A stretch of 64,000 nucleotides of DNA from Paenibacillus sp. FSL H7-0357 (GTDB taxonomy: Bacteria > Bacillota > Bacilli > Paenibacillales > Paenibacillaceae). The translations under genes were made by a program, and so were the position numbers. The notes below the pieces were generated by a model. That model searched no databases, was not told where the DNA came from, and saw only the letters and a program-made list of their open reading frames with translations. The stretch spans positions 4,774,001 through 4,838,000 of the forward strand of contig NZ_CP009241.1 of NCBI RefSeq assembly GCF_000758525.1, in the 5' to 3' direction. Numbering within the stretch: position 1 is the first letter of the stretch; every line of letters begins with the position of its first letter. Positions 1 through 10,571 of this stretch are shown in pieces.

Positions 1-771
1 AGTGTGGGGATTCATGAGTCCTACCGGCTTCATTGGACCGAACAACGCCGTTTGCTTGCCGCGCTTCATCATTATTTCAATCGGCATACAGCCTTCAAAA
101 TAAATCTCTTTCTCAAAATCTTTAAGTGCTGCGGTCTCGGCCGAGATCAGCGCATCATAAAAAACATCAAATTCCTCTTCCGTCATCGGACAGTTAAGAT
201 AGGCCGCTTCCCCTTTGTCATAACGGGAGGCCAAATACACCTTGCTCATGTCGATGGTGTCTTTCTCCACAATCGGCGCTGCAGCGTCATAGAAGTAGAA
301 ATACTCTTCACCGAGCAGCGCTTTAATCTCAGCAGACAAAGCCGGAGAAGTCAGCGGACCGGTCGCGATAACGACAATCCCTTCCTCCGGTATATGCGTA
401 AGTTCTTCATTTATGACTTCCACCAAAGGATGATTGTGCAGCGTCGAAGTAATTTCACCCGAAAATCCGTCCCGGTCTACGGCAAGCGCGCCGCCGGCAG
501 GAACCGCATGACGGTCTGCAGCACCCAGGACCAGCGAATTCAACCGCCGCATTTCTTCCTTTAATACACCAACGGCATTACCAAGACCATTTGCACGCAG
601 GGAGTTGCTGCATACCAGTTCAGCGAACTGATCCGTGTGATGCGCAGGCGTCTTTACAACAGGTCTCATTTCATATAGTCTGACCGGCACTCCGCTCGAA
701 GCGATCTGCCATGCGGCCTCACTGCCGGCAAGACCGGCGCCTATTACTGTTACTTTAGCTGTTTCTGTCAA
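1..771 (-). CDS. trmFO: TrmFO, folate-dependent tRNA U54 methyltransferase (partial, C-terminus outside window)
   Basis: Forms 5-methyluridine at position 54 of tRNA using methylenetetrahydrofolate and FADH2. I read the start as TTG at 771, because AGGAGG lies about 8 nt upstream; the first residues give a Rossmann FAD-binding motif, [18 protein letters not shown]. About 257 codons are present and the frame stays open to the window edge; the family is about 435 residues, so only the FAD-binding half is visible. It lies 24 nt downstream of topA in the same direction, the topA-trmFO (gid) order of Bacillus, so co-transcription is likely. Confidence 0.93.
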   Translation of the reverse strand, partial: MTETAKVTVIGAGLAGSEAAWQIASSGVPVRLYEMRPVVKTPAHHTDQFAELVCSNSLRANGLGNAVGVLKEEMRRLNSLVLGAADRHAVPAGGALAVDRDGFSGEITSTLHNHPLVEVINEELTHIPEEGIVVIATGPLTSPALSAEIKALLGEEYFYFYDAAAPIVEKDTIDMSKVYLASRYDKGEAAYLNCPMTEEEFDVFYDALISAETAALKDFEKEIYFEGCMPIEIMMKRGKQTALFGPMKPVGLMNPHT

Positions 772-795
772 TTTCCTTTCCTCCTGTAGCGACTA

Positions 796-2892
796 TTATT
801 CTGCTAATTCTTCGTTGTCCAATACAGCCTCTGTATGATCGCACGAGGTGCATTGCAGCTTGGTCCCTTGTTTGTTGCGCTTCTCAACCATCCAGGAGTT
901 GCATACAGGGCATGGTTTAATGGAAGGTCTATCCCAGGAAACAAAATCACAGCCTGGATACTGATCGCAGCCGTAGAAGACGCGTCCCTTTTTGCTGCGC
1001 CGCTCAACAACCTTGCCTTCATGACATTTCGGACAGTTTACTCCGATATCCTTCACAATCGGCTTGGTATTGCGGCAATCCGGAAATCCTGAGCATGCCA
1101 GAAATTTCCCGAAACGTCCCAGCTTGTAAACCATCGGCTTGCCGCATTTCTCGCAGAGCTCGTCGGAGACCTCATCTTCAATCTCGATCTCTTTCATTTC
1201 TTCTTCCGCGAAGATTAGCCGCTTCTCGAAAGACTCGTAAAATTCGGCAAGTACCTTCACCCAATCCTCCGCGCCTTCTTCTACATGGTCAAGATCCCCC
1301 TCCATATGTGCTGTAAATTCCACATCGAGAATTTCGGGGAAAAACTCCTCCATCTGCTCTATAATCAGCTCACCAAGTTCAGTAGGCATAAATTTCTTCT
1401 CTTCAATAGCCACATAACCACGCTTCTGGATCGTTTCCAGCGTTGGTGCATAGGTACTTGGACGCCCAATACCCAACTCTTCCAGCGTCTTAACAAGACG
1501 TGCTTCTGTATAACGCGGTGGAGGCTGAGTGAAATGCTGTTTGGGTTCAATGTCCTGTTTAGTCAGATCATCTCCGGCTTTGAGCGGAGGCAGAAACTTC
1601 TCTTCATCTGTTGTTCCATCATCATTACCTTCTACATAAACCTTCATAAAGCCCGGGAAAGAAACCTTTGAGCCTACGGCTCTGAAGACAGCATCGCCTG
1701 CGGCGATATCCACGGAGAGCGTATCTAAGAGCGCAGAAGCCATTTGACTGGATACAAAACGCTCCCAGATCAGCTTATACAAGCGGAATTGATCGCGGCT
1801 CATATATTCTTTAACGGTCTCCGGCTCGCGGAATGCTGAAGTAGGGCGGATCGCTTCATGCGCGTCCTGCGAACCTGCGGCTTTTTTGGAATACTGGCGA
1901 GGCGACTCCGGCACAAACTTCTCGCCGTATTTTGCCCCAATCAGTTCCTTGGCTTCATCCTGTGCCGTTGTGGACAGCCGGGTGGAGTCAGTACGCATGT
2001 AGGTAATTAAACCGACGGTGCCTTCTTTGCCCAGCTCCACACCTTCATAGAGCTGCTGTGCCACGGACATCGTCTTGGCCGCACGAAAGCCCAGTTTACG
2101 TGCAGCTTCCTGCTGCAATGAACTTGTCGTAAACGGTGCAGAAGGATGGCGCTGCCTCTCCTTCTCTTTCACTTCATTTACTTTGAAAGCGGCGTTCTTG
2201 ATAGCTTCCAGAACTTCCAGAACATCGCTTTCCTGGCCCAGCTCTTTTTTCACTCCGTTCAGCTTATGAAACTTCGCTTCAAAACTGGAGTCACGAATGC
2301 CGAGCTTTGCGGTGATGCTCCAATATTCAGTTGGGACGAAAGCGGAAATTTCATTCTCCCGGTCCATAATGATCTTGACTGCAACCGATTGAACCCGTCC
2401 GGCCGACAAGCCTTTTTTGACTTTCTTCCATAATAGTGGGCTAATCTTGTAACCGACAAGGCGGTCAAGAATCCGCCGGGCCTGCTGTGCGTTCACAAGA
2501 TCCATGTTGATTTTGCGGGGTGTCTTAAAAGCATCCTTAACTGCTTGTTTGGTGATTTCATTAAAAACAACACGGCACTCCTCGGTATTATCCAAATCCA
2601 GCGCATGCGCCAGATGCCAGGCAATGGCTTCACCTTCACGGTCCGGGTCAGCCGCCAGATAGACTTTTTTCACTTTTTTGCTGGCGTCCTTGAGTTCCTT
2701 CAATATGGACCCCTTACCGCGGATCGTGATATATTTGGGACTGAAATCATTCTCTACTTCCACGCCAATCTGGCTCTTTGGCAAATCTCTGATATGTCCC
2801 ATTGAGGCCTTTACGATATATTTACTGCCTAAATATTTGCCGATGGTCTTCGCTTTTGCAGGCGATTCGACGATAACTAATGCATCCGCCAT
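796..2892 (-). CDS. topA: DNA topoisomerase I
   Basis: Type IA topoisomerase that relaxes negative supercoils. The 698-residue protein starts with the TOPRIM domain ([19 protein letters not shown]), carries the acidic triad region [16 protein letters not shown], and has the active-site tyrosine in [11 protein letters not shown] near residue 300. The C-terminus holds tetracysteine zinc ribbons (CEKCGKPM...[18 protein letters not shown]), typical for Firmicutes TopA of about 690 residues. The ATG is preceded by AGGAGG about 8 nt away. It follows dprA at 99 nt and precedes trmFO at 24 nt, the usual dprA-topA-trmFO cluster. Confidence 0.98.
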   Translation of the reverse strand: MADALVIVESPAKAKTIGKYLGSKYIVKASMGHIRDLPKSQIGVEVENDFSPKYITIRGKGSILKELKDASKKVKKVYLAADPDREGEAIAWHLAHALDLDNTEECRVVFNEITKQAVKDAFKTPRKINMDLVNAQQARRILDRLVGYKISPLLWKKVKKGLSAGRVQSVAVKIIMDRENEISAFVPTEYWSITAKLGIRDSSFEAKFHKLNGVKKELGQESDVLEVLEAIKNAAFKVNEVKEKERQRHPSAPFTTSSLQQEAARKLGFRAAKTMSVAQQLYEGVELGKEGTVGLITYMRTDSTRLSTTAQDEAKELIGAKYGEKFVPESPRQYSKKAAGSQDAHEAIRPTSAFREPETVKEYMSRDQFRLYKLIWERFVSSQMASALLDTLSVDIAAGDAVFRAVGSKVSFPGFMKVYVEGNDDGTTDEEKFLPPLKAGDDLTKQDIEPKQHFTQPPPRYTEARLVKTLEELGIGRPSTYAPTLETIQKRGYVAIEEKKFMPTELGELIIEQMEEFFPEILDVEFTAHMEGDLDHVEEGAEDWVKVLAEFYESFEKRLIFAEEEMKEIEIEDEVSDELCEKCGKPMVYKLGRFGKFLACSGFPDCRNTKPIVKDIGVNCPKCHEGKVVERRSKKGRVFYGCDQYPGCDFVSWDRPSIKPCPVCNSWMVEKRNKQGTKLQCTSCDHTEAVLDNEELAE

Positions 2893-2991
2893 AGGTTGTT
2901 CCTCCTAAAAGTTTTGTAAGCATAAGCTTCCTGGAACTGCTTCGGGCATATCTGAATCCGAAAGCATACGCTTAACACAATCTCTTCTATA

Positions 2992-4110
2992 TTAAATTAC
3001 CTTATAAATTGCACCCGGTAATTGTGTTACCGCTTTTTTTATGATTAAAGATAACAGAACTGAATGCAAATGTCCAAAATCCCATCTCGTTCTACCCAAC
3101 AGCTCATCCAACGTAAATGGGCCTTGATGCAGTATATGGTATAGGTGAGACTCCTCACTTGTCAATTTCTTTTCTGCCGACTTGTCTCCGTTTTCCAGGT
3201 TAAAGAGCTCTTTCTCTCTCTGTTCCACCGACTTTACAGGCAGATAGGATATGTATTCTTCCACGATGTCGTGAGCGCCGGTCACTAATTTTGCCCCTTG
3301 TTTGATCAGGTCGTTCGCCCCCCTGCTTTTGGGTGAAGTCACTGGACCCGGCACGGCAAAAACATCTCTACCGGCCTCCAGGGCGGCATCGGCAGTAATT
3401 AGCGAGCCACTGCGGCTGTCCGCCTCTACGACCACCGTCCCAAGGGCAAGGCCGGCAATAATCCGGTTGCGCTGTGGAAACAAGCCTGGGTGGCTTTTAG
3501 TGCCTATTGGATATTCGCTGATTACAAGTCCATCCTGTGCGATTTGATGTTCCAGTTCCCGGTTCTCTGAGGGATAGACCTTATCCAGTCCTGTCGCGAC
3601 CACCGCAATCGTACTCCCGCATCCACGAAGGGCCGCTTCATGGCATACACTGTCGATCCCCCGGGCCAGTCCGCTGACCACAGTAAGGCCTGCCCCGCTC
3701 AGCTGCTCTGAGAGCGTCTCCCCTATCTTACGGCCATATGCCGTAGGCACACGGGTACCAACCATGGCAATCGCCGGGCGGGAGGCCAGGGCGAGGCTGC
3801 CTCGATAGTAGAGCACCCACGGCGGCTGCGGTGTCTCTTTCAGAAGCCCGGGATACTCATCGTCGAGCAGAGTTACCATTTCTACTCCGCTTTCTTTCAT
3901 TAGAATGTGACGACGGTGAATCCACTCGGAAGTATATACAGCTTCGAGACGCTGCGACATTTTCCCGCTGATTCCGACACGTTCCCAATCACCGGCACCA
4001 CAGGTAAAAGCCAAATCCGTCAACATACCCGCTCGACGAATTTTGTCGATACTCTTCCAGCCGATGCCTTCCACTTCATTTAATCCAAACAACAAATATC
4101 GCGAATCCAT
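2992..4110 (-). CDS. dprA: DNA processing protein DprA (Smf)
   Basis: Binds incoming single-stranded DNA and loads RecA during natural transformation. An N-terminal helix-hairpin region is followed by the Rossmann-like core, with GTRVPTAYGRKIG, VSGLARGIDSVCHEAAL, VVATGLDKVYPSENREL and the FPQRNRIIAGLA motif. The C-terminal winged-helix segment (SHLYHILHQGPFTLDELL) completes the family layout at about 370 residues. A GTG at 4116 is an alternative start, but the ATG at 4110 has a better distance to the GGGAG ribosome binding site. A terminator at 4228-4267 separates it from sucD, so it probably has its own promoter. Confidence 0.95.
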   Translation of the reverse strand: MDSRYLLFGLNEVEGIGWKSIDKIRRAGMLTDLAFTCGAGDWERVGISGKMSQRLEAVYTSEWIHRRHILMKESGVEMVTLLDDEYPGLLKETPQPPWVLYYRGSLALASRPAIAMVGTRVPTAYGRKIGETLSEQLSGAGLTVVSGLARGIDSVCHEAALRGCGSTIAVVATGLDKVYPSENRELEHQIAQDGLVISEYPIGTKSHPGLFPQRNRIIAGLALGTVVVEADSRSGSLITADAALEAGRDVFAVPGPVTSPKSRGANDLIKQGAKLVTGAHDIVEEYISYLPVKSVEQREKELFNLENGDKSAEKKLTSEESHLYHILHQGPFTLDELLGRTRWDFGHLHSVLLSLIIKKAVTQLPGAIYKVI

Positions 4111-4227
4111 ATGCACATTCTCCCTCGTGAGGAAGGTCAGCCTTCCCTATTTTGTGATACCTGTGTCAGAAATGCAAGTTACAGTTCCTTAAACGTCTAT
4201 ACGGCAGCAGATTTGAACGCAAAAAAA

Positions 4228-4267
4228 GCAACCTTTTATCCCCATGAACAGGAACAAAAGGTTGCTT
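4228..4267 (-). terminator. Intrinsic terminator after sucCD
   Basis: A 12-bp inverted repeat (AAGCAACCTTTT / AAAAGGTTGCTT) with a loop of about 18 nt is followed on the minus strand by a run of seven T. It lies about 70 nt downstream of the sucD stop and would end the sucC-sucD transcript before dprA. Confidence 0.85.
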
Positions 4268-4338
4268 ACCTTTGAACATATTATACACGATGCCCTGCTA
4301 AAGAACATACGTATGCTGATAAATATAATAGTAGAAAC

Positions 4339-5268
4339 TTAGCTTCCGGTAAAGGCGCTCAGAATGCCGCGCTCTTCCAGCACGCTTACAAGCGTAGAGC
4401 CCATTTCTGCCGGAGTTGGAGCCACCTTAATACCGCAGGATTCCAGCACGGCAATTTTTTCGCTTGCCGTCCCTTTTCCTCCGGAAATAATCGCACCTGC
4501 ATGGCCCATCCGTTTGCCGGGAGGTGCGGTAACCCCGCCGATGAAACCAACTACCGGTTTGGTCATATTTTCCTTGATCCATACAGCAGCTTCTTCCTCC
4601 GCCGTACCGCCGATTTCTCCGATCATAATGACCGCCTTGGTTCCCGGATCCTCATTAAAAAGCTTGAGAATATCAATAAACTCCGATCCCTTAACCGGAT
4701 CTCCGCCTATCCCTACTGCCGAAGACTGGCCGATGCCGCGCTCAGTTAGCTGATGCACCGCCTCATAGGTCAAAGTTCCGCTGCGTGAGACAACCCCTAC
4801 GTACCCCGGAGTATGGATGTAACCCGGCATAATGCCGATTTTACACTCTCCCGGTGTAATCACACCCGGACAGTTCGGACCAATCAAAACCGTAGAACGA
4901 CCTTCCATGTAACGCGATACTTTCACCATATCCAGCACCGGTATGCCTTCTGTAATGCAAATAACCAGTTCCAGCCCTGCATCCACTGCTTCCATAATGG
5001 AATCGGCAGCAAACGCCGGTGGCACATAGATTACACTCGCAGTTGCCCCGGTCGCTGCTTTGGCCGCTATCACCGTATCAAATACAGGAAGGCTGACCTC
5101 ACTACCGTTCTCCAGCGTGATGTTCACCGTCGTGCCGCCTTTGCCCGGGGTAACCCCGCCTACCATTTGCGTACCGTAATCCAGCGCTCCCTTGGTATGG
5201 AACAAGCCCGTCGAACCTGTTATGCCCTGCGTGATGACTTTCGTATTTTTATCTACAAGAATGCTCAT
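4339..5268 (-). CDS. sucD: Succinyl-CoA synthetase alpha subunit
   Basis: The alpha subunit binds CoA and carries the phosphohistidine intermediate for succinyl-CoA + ADP + Pi <-> succinate + CoA + ATP. Visible features are the N-terminal CoA-binding Rossmann start ([16 protein letters not shown]), the nucleotide loop [17 protein letters not shown], and the active-site histidine in [17 protein letters not shown] near residue 250. Length 309 is slightly longer than the usual 290-300. The ribosome binding site is weak (AGGGATGTG). It follows sucC by 66 nt and ends before a strong terminator, so the two subunits form an operon. Confidence 0.97.
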   Translation of the reverse strand: MSILVDKNTKVITQGITGSTGLFHTKGALDYGTQMVGGVTPGKGGTTVNITLENGSEVSLPVFDTVIAAKAATGATASVIYVPPAFAADSIMEAVDAGLELVICITEGIPVLDMVKVSRYMEGRSTVLIGPNCPGVITPGECKIGIMPGYIHTPGYVGVVSRSGTLTYEAVHQLTERGIGQSSAVGIGGDPVKGSEFIDILKLFNEDPGTKAVIMIGEIGGTAEEEAAVWIKENMTKPVVGFIGGVTAPPGKRMGHAGAIISGGKGTASEKIAVLESCGIKVAPTPAEMGSTLVSVLEERGILSAFTGS

Positions 5269-5334
5269 GTTTTAGGTCACATCCCTACTTAGTTTGTCGA
5301 ATACGAGCACTGGCGCTCAAAGGCCCAGCCGCGA

Positions 5335-6492
5335 TTACACAAGAGCAACAATTTTCCGGGCACCGTCCGCCATGGAGTCGGCAGCAACGATATTCAGTCC
5401 GGAACCGGCAAGAATCTGCTTGCCCAGTGCCACATTGGTTCCTTCAAGACGCACGACGAGCGGTTTGGTCAGACCAAGCTGCCGGGCCGCTTCCACGACA
5501 CCCGTGGCGATAACATCGCAGCGCATAATTCCACCAAATATATTGACGAAAATGCCGTTGACTTTATCATCGGACAAAATGATTTTAAAAGCTTCGGTAA
5601 CCTTCTCGGTCGTCGCACCGCCCCCTACATCCAGGAAATTGGCCGGTTCGCCGCCGTAATATTTAATGATATCCATTGTAGCCATCGCAAGTCCCGCGCC
5701 GTTGACCATACAGCCGATGTTGCCGTCAAGGGCAATATAGCTGAGATCGTATTTCGAGGCTTCAATTTCCTTCTCGTCCTCTTCATCTAAGTCCCGCAGC
5801 TCCAGAATATCCTTATGCCGAAACAATGCGTTAGAGTCAAAATTAAGCTTGGCATCCAGAGCCATTACATTCCCGTCAGCTGTAACGACCAGCGGATTAA
5901 TCTCCGCAATGGAGCAATCCTTATCCACAAAAGCCAAATATAGCGCTTGCATGAACTTGACAGCCTTATTCACCAGTTCTGTCGGAATAGCAATGCTGTA
6001 CGCCAGTTTACGGGCCTGGAAAGTCTGCAAGCCTACTGCAGGATCAATGATTTCCTTAAAAATCTTTTCCGGATGAGTGGCCGCTACCTCCTCAATTTCC
6101 GTTCCGCCTTCTTCAGAAGCCATCATGACCACCCGGCCGGAGCCACGGTCCACAACGATTCCAATGTAATATTCTTTCACAATCTGGCAGCCTTCTTCAA
6201 TCAGCAGCCGCTTTACAACCTTGCCTTCAGGACCGGTTTGATGGGTCACCAGTGTCTTGCCAAGAATCTCTCCGGCATAAGACCGGACTTCGTCAAGCGA
6301 CTTCGCTACCTTCACACCGCCGGCTTTTCCGCGTCCGCCTGCATGAATCTGCGCTTTTACCACCACTACCGGTGTACCCAGCGATACTGCAGCTTCTACT
6401 GCTTCCTCCACTGTATAAGCTACTTTTCCGTTCGGTACGGCTACGCCGTACTTCTTAAGTACTTCTTTTCCCTGATACTCGTGGATATTCAT
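5335..6492 (-). CDS. sucC: Succinyl-CoA synthetase beta subunit (ADP-forming)
   Basis: The beta subunit carries the ATP-grasp nucleotide-binding domain and the succinate site. It starts [17 protein letters not shown], the invariant family N-terminus. ATP-grasp residues appear in [14 protein letters not shown]; the C-terminal flavodoxin-like CoA-ligase domain includes [12 protein letters not shown] and [12 protein letters not shown]. At 385 residues it is full length. AGGAGG lies about 8 nt before the ATG. It is first gene of sucCD; a candidate extended -10 promoter and a CcpA-type cre site lie in the long leader. Confidence 0.98.
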   Translation of the reverse strand: MNIHEYQGKEVLKKYGVAVPNGKVAYTVEEAVEAAVSLGTPVVVVKAQIHAGGRGKAGGVKVAKSLDEVRSYAGEILGKTLVTHQTGPEGKVVKRLLIEEGCQIVKEYYIGIVVDRGSGRVVMMASEEGGTEIEEVAATHPEKIFKEIIDPAVGLQTFQARKLAYSIAIPTELVNKAVKFMQALYLAFVDKDCSIAEINPLVVTADGNVMALDAKLNFDSNALFRHKDILELRDLDEEDEKEIEASKYDLSYIALDGNIGCMVNGAGLAMATMDIIKYYGGEPANFLDVGGGATTEKVTEAFKIILSDDKVNGIFVNIFGGIMRCDVIATGVVEAARQLGLTKPLVVRLEGTNVALGKQILAGSGLNIVAADSMADGARKIVALV

Positions 6493-6727
6493 ACCGGAAG
6501 CCTCCTAAAGTGTTGCGGTGGCTTAAACAGGCAGCCTGCAGCCATTCCGCTTTCCGTTTTGATTGTCCAAAGCCGGGTCCAGACCGGTTTATTGCTACAT
6601 ATTCCGGCACAAGCAGAAAACCTAACCGCATCTAATAGAAACGGCGTGGCTTCTGCCAGTGACACAAGCTTTGAAATACAGATTTTCATCTATATTTAGC
6701 TATATGTCAGAAAAGGAAACCCAGAAT

Positions 6728-6755
6728 ATTGTAACATGTTTTAAAAGCGCTTTCC
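6728..6755 (-). promoter_or_regulatory. Candidate sucCD promoter with cre-like site
   Basis: On the minus strand an extended -10 (TG-T-TACAAT, hexamer at 6728-6733) lies about 235 nt upstream of sucC. Just upstream, 6742-6755 reads TAAAAGCGCTTTCC in plus orientation, 12 of 14 matches to the CcpA consensus TGWAARCGYTWNCW. The position near the -35 region would suit repression by CcpA. No good -35 hexamer is visible. The remaining leader (6493-6727) shows no ORF with a ribosome binding site. Confidence 0.5.
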
Positions 6756-6840
6756 TCAAAAACTTTCACTATTTGCACACACATTTTCGCTTGATTTCAT
6801 GCCGGAATGCGAACGATTATATTGACACAGCTTTCAAGAG

Positions 6841-7329
6841 CTATTTAGAGGCATTAATGTTAGCTTCGTGTACACGAGCCAGAAGGTCTTTAAACTGGCC
6901 CAGCAGAGCAACAAATTCATCTGCCGACAGCATCGTTCCTTCCGCCATTTTCCCCGGAATGCATGCCGCTTCACCCTGCAGTGCCCAGCCCTTTTCTGTC
7001 AGGGAAATCAGAACCTTCCGCTCATCCTGCAAGGAACGTTCACGCAGAATCAAACCTGCTGCCTGCAGCCGTTTCAATAGCGGCGTTAAGGTACCGGAGT
7101 CCAAAAAGAGGGCTTCGCCCAGCTCTTTAACCGTACACTGCTGTCTTTCCCAAAGCACGATCATTACTAGATACTGGGAGTACGTTAAACCGATCTTGTC
7201 CAGGTGAGGCTGGTACAGCTTCGTAAATTCGCGCGAGCAAGCATAGATGGTAAAACAAAGTTGATTATCAAGCATTAGCTCAGGAGTTGTCGTTGTCTTT
7301 TGCATTTCTTCTTCACCTGCCTTTATCAC
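6841..7329 (-). CDS. ohrR: MarR-family organic peroxide sensor OhrR
   Basis: Winged-helix repressor that releases DNA when a reactive N-terminal cysteine is oxidised by organic hydroperoxides. The N-terminal segment [20 protein letters not shown] matches the family, with the sensing Cys in LCFTIY. The wing helix region [20 protein letters not shown] is the MarR recognition helix. Length 162 versus about 147 for B. subtilis OhrR; the extra residues are at the N-terminus ([10 protein letters not shown]), so an internal ATG at 7302 (MQKTTTT) may be used. It is divergent from ohr, the classical arrangement. Confidence 0.9.
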   Translation of the reverse strand: MIKAGEEEMQKTTTTPELMLDNQLCFTIYACSREFTKLYQPHLDKIGLTYSQYLVMIVLWERQQCTVKELGEALFLDSGTLTPLLKRLQAAGLILRERSLQDERKVLISLTEKGWALQGEAACIPGKMAEGTMLSADEFVALLGQFKDLLARVHEANINASK

Positions 7330-7380
7330 ATTATTTTATCACAATTCATCCGTAATATCATGTTAATAGCGAAAAATAGA

Positions 7381-7422
7381 TTGACTATTATTTTAATTGT
7401 GTTAAATTAAGTTGTGTACAAT
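7381..7422 (+). promoter_or_regulatory. ohr promoter with probable OhrR operator
   Basis: TTGACT at 7381-7386 is followed after 16 nt by TAAATT at 7403-7408, a plausible sigma-A promoter. Overlapping and following it are AT-rich repeated half sites (TTAATTGTGTT, TTAAGTTGTGTACAA), resembling the TACAAT/ATTGTA-rich operators known for OhrR. The site lies between the divergent ohrR and ohr and can control both. Confidence 0.5.
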
Positions 7423-7452
7423 ACTTTATCAAATGAACGGGAGCGGATAATA

Positions 7453-7881
7453 ATGATGACTATTCAACAAAAAATGTATGAAACTACAGTTAAAGCAGTA
7501 GGCGGAAGAAACGGAACTATTGAGTCGGAGAACCCTAAGCTGGCTCTTACGATCAGCACTCCCCGCGAAATGGGCGGCGCCGGTGGCGAAGGCACAAATC
7601 CTGAGCAGCTGTTCGCTGCCGGATATTCCGCTTGTTTTGACAGCGCGTTGAACATGGTGGCCCGGATGGGCAAAGTGAAGATTGAAGGCAGCGAAGTTAC
7701 CGCTACTGTAAGCTTCGGCAAAGTTGAAGACGGGGGTTTCGGCATCGCTGTGAAGCTTGATGTTCTGGTTAAAGGCGTTGACCATGAAACTGCAACCCAG
7801 CTTGTAGAAGCCGCCCACGGCGCCTGCCCATACTCCCGCGCTACCCGCGGCAACATTGAAGTGGAAATAAACGTACTGTAA
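7453..7881 (+). CDS. ohr: Organic hydroperoxide resistance protein Ohr
   Basis: Thiol peroxidase of the Ohr/OsmC fold that reduces organic hydroperoxides with two cysteines. Both are visible: the peroxidatic Cys in AAGYSACFDSAL and the second in AHGACPYSRATRGN. The start at ATG 7453 (MMTIQQKMYETTVKAVGG) gives 142 residues, matching the family; the upstream in-frame ATG at 7414 would sit in the promoter region. A weak GGGAG ribosome binding site lies about 10 nt upstream. It is divergent from ohrR and followed by a hairpin at 7922-7955. Confidence 0.95.
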   Translation: MMTIQQKMYETTVKAVGGRNGTIESENPKLALTISTPREMGGAGGEGTNPEQLFAAGYSACFDSALNMVARMGKVKIEGSEVTATVSFGKVEDGGFGIAVKLDVLVKGVDHETATQLVEAAHGACPYSRATRGNIEVEINVL

Positions 7882-7921
7882 AGAATCTGCGTCTTTCCAA
7901 TCATTCTCGGAATGAGAACAG

Positions 7922-7955
7922 AACAAGCCGTCCATTGGCTATGGGCGGCTTGTTT
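7922..7955. terminator. Hairpin between convergent ohr and comM
   Basis: A 12-bp near-perfect stem (AACAAGCCGTCC / GGGCGGCTTGTT) with a 9-nt loop lies 40 nt after ohr and about 50 nt after the comM stop on the other strand. T-runs are short on both sides, so efficiency is uncertain; the position suits a bidirectional terminator. Confidence 0.6.
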
Positions 7956-8003
7956 GCCGTTAATATATATCATCATTCGTAATAGACTATATACTATAAA
8001 TCG

Positions 8004-9800
8004 CTAGTCCTCTGTCATGAGCTGCCTGTCCAGATTACGGTACTGCACCGCCTCCGCCAGATGTGCAGAGACAATGTCTACGGATCCTTCCAGATCGGCA
8101 ATCGTCCGGGCCAGCTTAATAATCCGGTCATGGGCCCGCATGCTTAAGCCGAGACTTTCCAGAATGGTATGCAGCATCAATGTGCCTTCCCTGCCCAAAC
8201 CGGCATAACGGCGCAGTGCCGCACCGGATAGTTCACTGTTCCAGGATATCGGCAGAGCCTTATATCGCTCTGTCTGAATAGCCTGGGCTTTCAGAACCTC
8301 TGCGCGTATCTCTGCCGAAGATAATGAAGGCCCCTCACCACCCCAATCCTTCGGACGGGGAACATCCACCTGCATATCAATCCGGTCCAGCAGCGGTCCG
8401 GAAATCTTAGAGCGGTATTGTGCAATCCTCGCAGGACTGCAGGTGCATCTCTGCTGCAACCCTCCGCTTCCCAAATACCCGCAATGGCAAGGATTCATAG
8501 AGCAGGCCAGCAAAAATTGGGCGGGAAAGGTAAATGCAGCGCGGGCACGGCTGATCGTCACTACCCTGTCCTCCAGGGGCTGCCTCAGAACCTCTAGTAC
8601 ATTGCGCGAGAATTCCGGCAGCTCATCCAGAAAGAGAATACCTCGATGGGCTAAGCTGACCTCACCCGGCTTGGGAATCCCTCCACCGCCAATAAGCCCT
8701 GCCGCAGAGATGGTATGATGGGGCGAACGGAACGGGCGCCCCCGCAGCAACCCGCTGTGGGCATCCTTAAGCTTGCCCGCCGCGCTGAAAATTTTGGTCA
8801 CCTCCAGGGATTCACTGTCATTCAGCGGCGGTAGAATACTAGGAAGACGTTTGATGAGCATCGTTTTCCCCGTTCCCGGTGGCCCCATCAGGATAATATT
8901 GTGCATCCCCGCCGCCGCAATGGTTAAAGCCCGCTTCACATGATTTTGCCCTAGAACATCACTGTAATCCTCCAGCATACCGTTGTCTGCAGTTAAGACA
9001 GATCCTTCATACATCACTGCCGGTATATATTTCAAATGATCCAGCGTAAGCGCCATGACCGGTGGACGCTCGCTGTTGGCAAGACCGCTGCTGACGGAAA
9101 CCGGAAACGGCAGCGGATTTTGCAGGACAGTCTCCTTTGTCACAGCTACAGCTTCAGCAGCAGCCAATCCTATTGGCAGACAAGATTTAGTTTCGACTGA
9201 GCCGCTCGATTCATCAACACCCATTGTATTCACACTTACTATTTGCTGCTCTACCCCGCTTCTCTTTGCGGTGTCCGCCAGGTTCATTACCGATTCCTGT
9301 TCAGGCTGCGGCAGCTGCCGCAAATGCTCTATCGCATACACTGTGATCCCGCTGATTAAAGCGGCCTCAGCAGCATTGCCCAATGGCACCAATACAGCAC
9401 GAAATCCGCCGCGCCGCGCTGCTTCTACCATCGGCAGCACACCTGTCACAGGGCGCAGGCTGCCGTCGAGCGCCAGTTCGCCGATCAGCAGCAGCTTTTC
9501 TGCCTCAGGCATCACCAGTTGGCCGCTTGTCGTCAGAATGCCCAGGGCAATAGCCAGATCGAATGCCGAACCTTCCTTACGCAGATCAGCCGGGGCTAAA
9601 TTGACCGTAACACGCTGCTGAGGGTAACGATAACCGCAATTTTTGACCGCCGCACGCACTCTTTCCACAGCTTCACGAATAGCAGAATCAGGCAATCCAA
9701 TGATATTCGTCTGTGGTAAACCGTTGGCCAGATCAATTTCAACACCGATCATCACACCCTCAATCCCATACAGGCAGGCGCTGTGCATTTTTCCATACAT
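8004..9800 (-). CDS. comM: YifB/ComM-family Mg-chelatase-like AAA+ ATPase
   Basis: Hexameric AAA+ protein; ComM acts as a branch-migration helicase during transformation in Gram-negatives, and the Firmicutes homologue is assumed similar. An N-terminal Lon-like/ChlI domain (MIGVEIDLANGLPQTNIIGL) precedes the ATPase with Walker A GPPGTGKTMLIKRLPSILP, GRPFRSPHHTISAAGLIGGG and the sensor ACSMNPCHCGYLG; a C-terminal helical domain follows. At 598 residues it is about 90 longer than typical (around 510). The excess is a low-complexity insert near residues 168-245 between the N-terminal domain and the ATPase. Monocistronic. Confidence 0.93.
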   Translation of the reverse strand: MYGKMHSACLYGIEGVMIGVEIDLANGLPQTNIIGLPDSAIREAVERVRAAVKNCGYRYPQQRVTVNLAPADLRKEGSAFDLAIALGILTTSGQLVMPEAEKLLLIGELALDGSLRPVTGVLPMVEAARRGGFRAVLVPLGNAAEAALISGITVYAIEHLRQLPQPEQESVMNLADTAKRSGVEQQIVSVNTMGVDESSGSVETKSCLPIGLAAAEAVAVTKETVLQNPLPFPVSVSSGLANSERPPVMALTLDHLKYIPAVMYEGSVLTADNGMLEDYSDVLGQNHVKRALTIAAAGMHNIILMGPPGTGKTMLIKRLPSILPPLNDSESLEVTKIFSAAGKLKDAHSGLLRGRPFRSPHHTISAAGLIGGGGIPKPGEVSLAHRGILFLDELPEFSRNVLEVLRQPLEDRVVTISRARAAFTFPAQFLLACSMNPCHCGYLGSGGLQQRCTCSPARIAQYRSKISGPLLDRIDMQVDVPRPKDWGGEGPSLSSAEIRAEVLKAQAIQTERYKALPISWNSELSGAALRRYAGLGREGTLMLHTILESLGLSMRAHDRIIKLARTIADLEGSVDIVSAHLAEAVQYRNLDRQLMTED

Positions 9801-9995
9801 AAAAAAACACCTCTTCTCCTGAAGTACGCCGAAAATAAGCGTTGTCGTTTCAAGAAAAAGGGTGCTTCCTCATTTTCCGAGATTTTATTATAACCAGTAT
9901 ACAAATGATCTGCAGACATGCGCAATAGCTGAACGGGAGATCACCACTTCAGCTTATTTGCACAAATGTGAAAGGGCATTTAAAAAGGTGATAAA

Positions 9996-10505
9996 TTAAC
10001 CCTCTTCACTTACCACCACAGCATCCCTAATTTGCTCAAAAGAGAGCGGTTTGTAGCCCCAATGCTCCACACAAATATTAAAATGATTGTTTCCTTCATA
10101 TTTCTGTCCATGAATATGACCATGCACATTCACGTAAGGCATATGTTTGTTCATATACATCGGTTCATGTGAAAGAAAGAAGAAATCCTTGTAGATCATC
10201 GGGTATTCACTAACCTCGTTGAAGCCCGCCTCCAGCCACCATTTGCGGCTTCGTCCGCGGTCATGATTGCCGAGAATCAGAATCTTGTAGCCGTTCAGTG
10301 AAGACACTATCCCCGTCGTCGCTTCCAGGTTCATAAATGAAAAATCCCCAAGGTGAAATACCGTATCCCCTTCGCCCACCACGGAATTCCAGTTCTCGAT
10401 CATCGTCCGGTTCATCTCCTCCACACCACTGAAGGGACGTGATTCAAAATCAATAATCAGCTTATGCCCAAAATGGTGGTCTGAGGTAAAAAATACTTTA
10501 GACAT
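9996..10505 (-). CDS. Calcineurin-like metallophosphoesterase
   Basis: Metal-dependent phosphoesterase of unknown substrate. All family motifs appear in order: DHHFGH (residues 8-13), HLGDFSF, GNHDRG, a SHEP segment and the closing VHGHIHG. The internal start MSKVFFTSDHHFGH at 10505 gives 169 residues and places the first metal-binding motif where the family has it; an upstream in-frame ATG at 10541 adds 12 unconserved residues. The ribosome binding site is weak. The ORF is separated from comM by 195 nt without further genes and from the next upstream minus-strand gene by about 66 nt. Confidence 0.85.
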   Translation of the reverse strand: MSKVFFTSDHHFGHKLIIDFESRPFSGVEEMNRTMIENWNSVVGEGDTVFHLGDFSFMNLEATTGIVSSLNGYKILILGNHDRGRSRKWWLEAGFNEVSEYPMIYKDFFFLSHEPMYMNKHMPYVNVHGHIHGQKYEGNNHFNICVEHWGYKPLSFEQIRDAVVVSEEG

Positions 10506-10571
10506 TTGTGCACACCCAACTTTCACGGAAACTCTGTACATTCTGATTTCTCAATTATGCTGAACTTATTT

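Noticed and set aside
5947..6699. 250-residue open frame opposite sucC
   Set aside because: Antisense to a conserved enzyme; no protein-like motifs.
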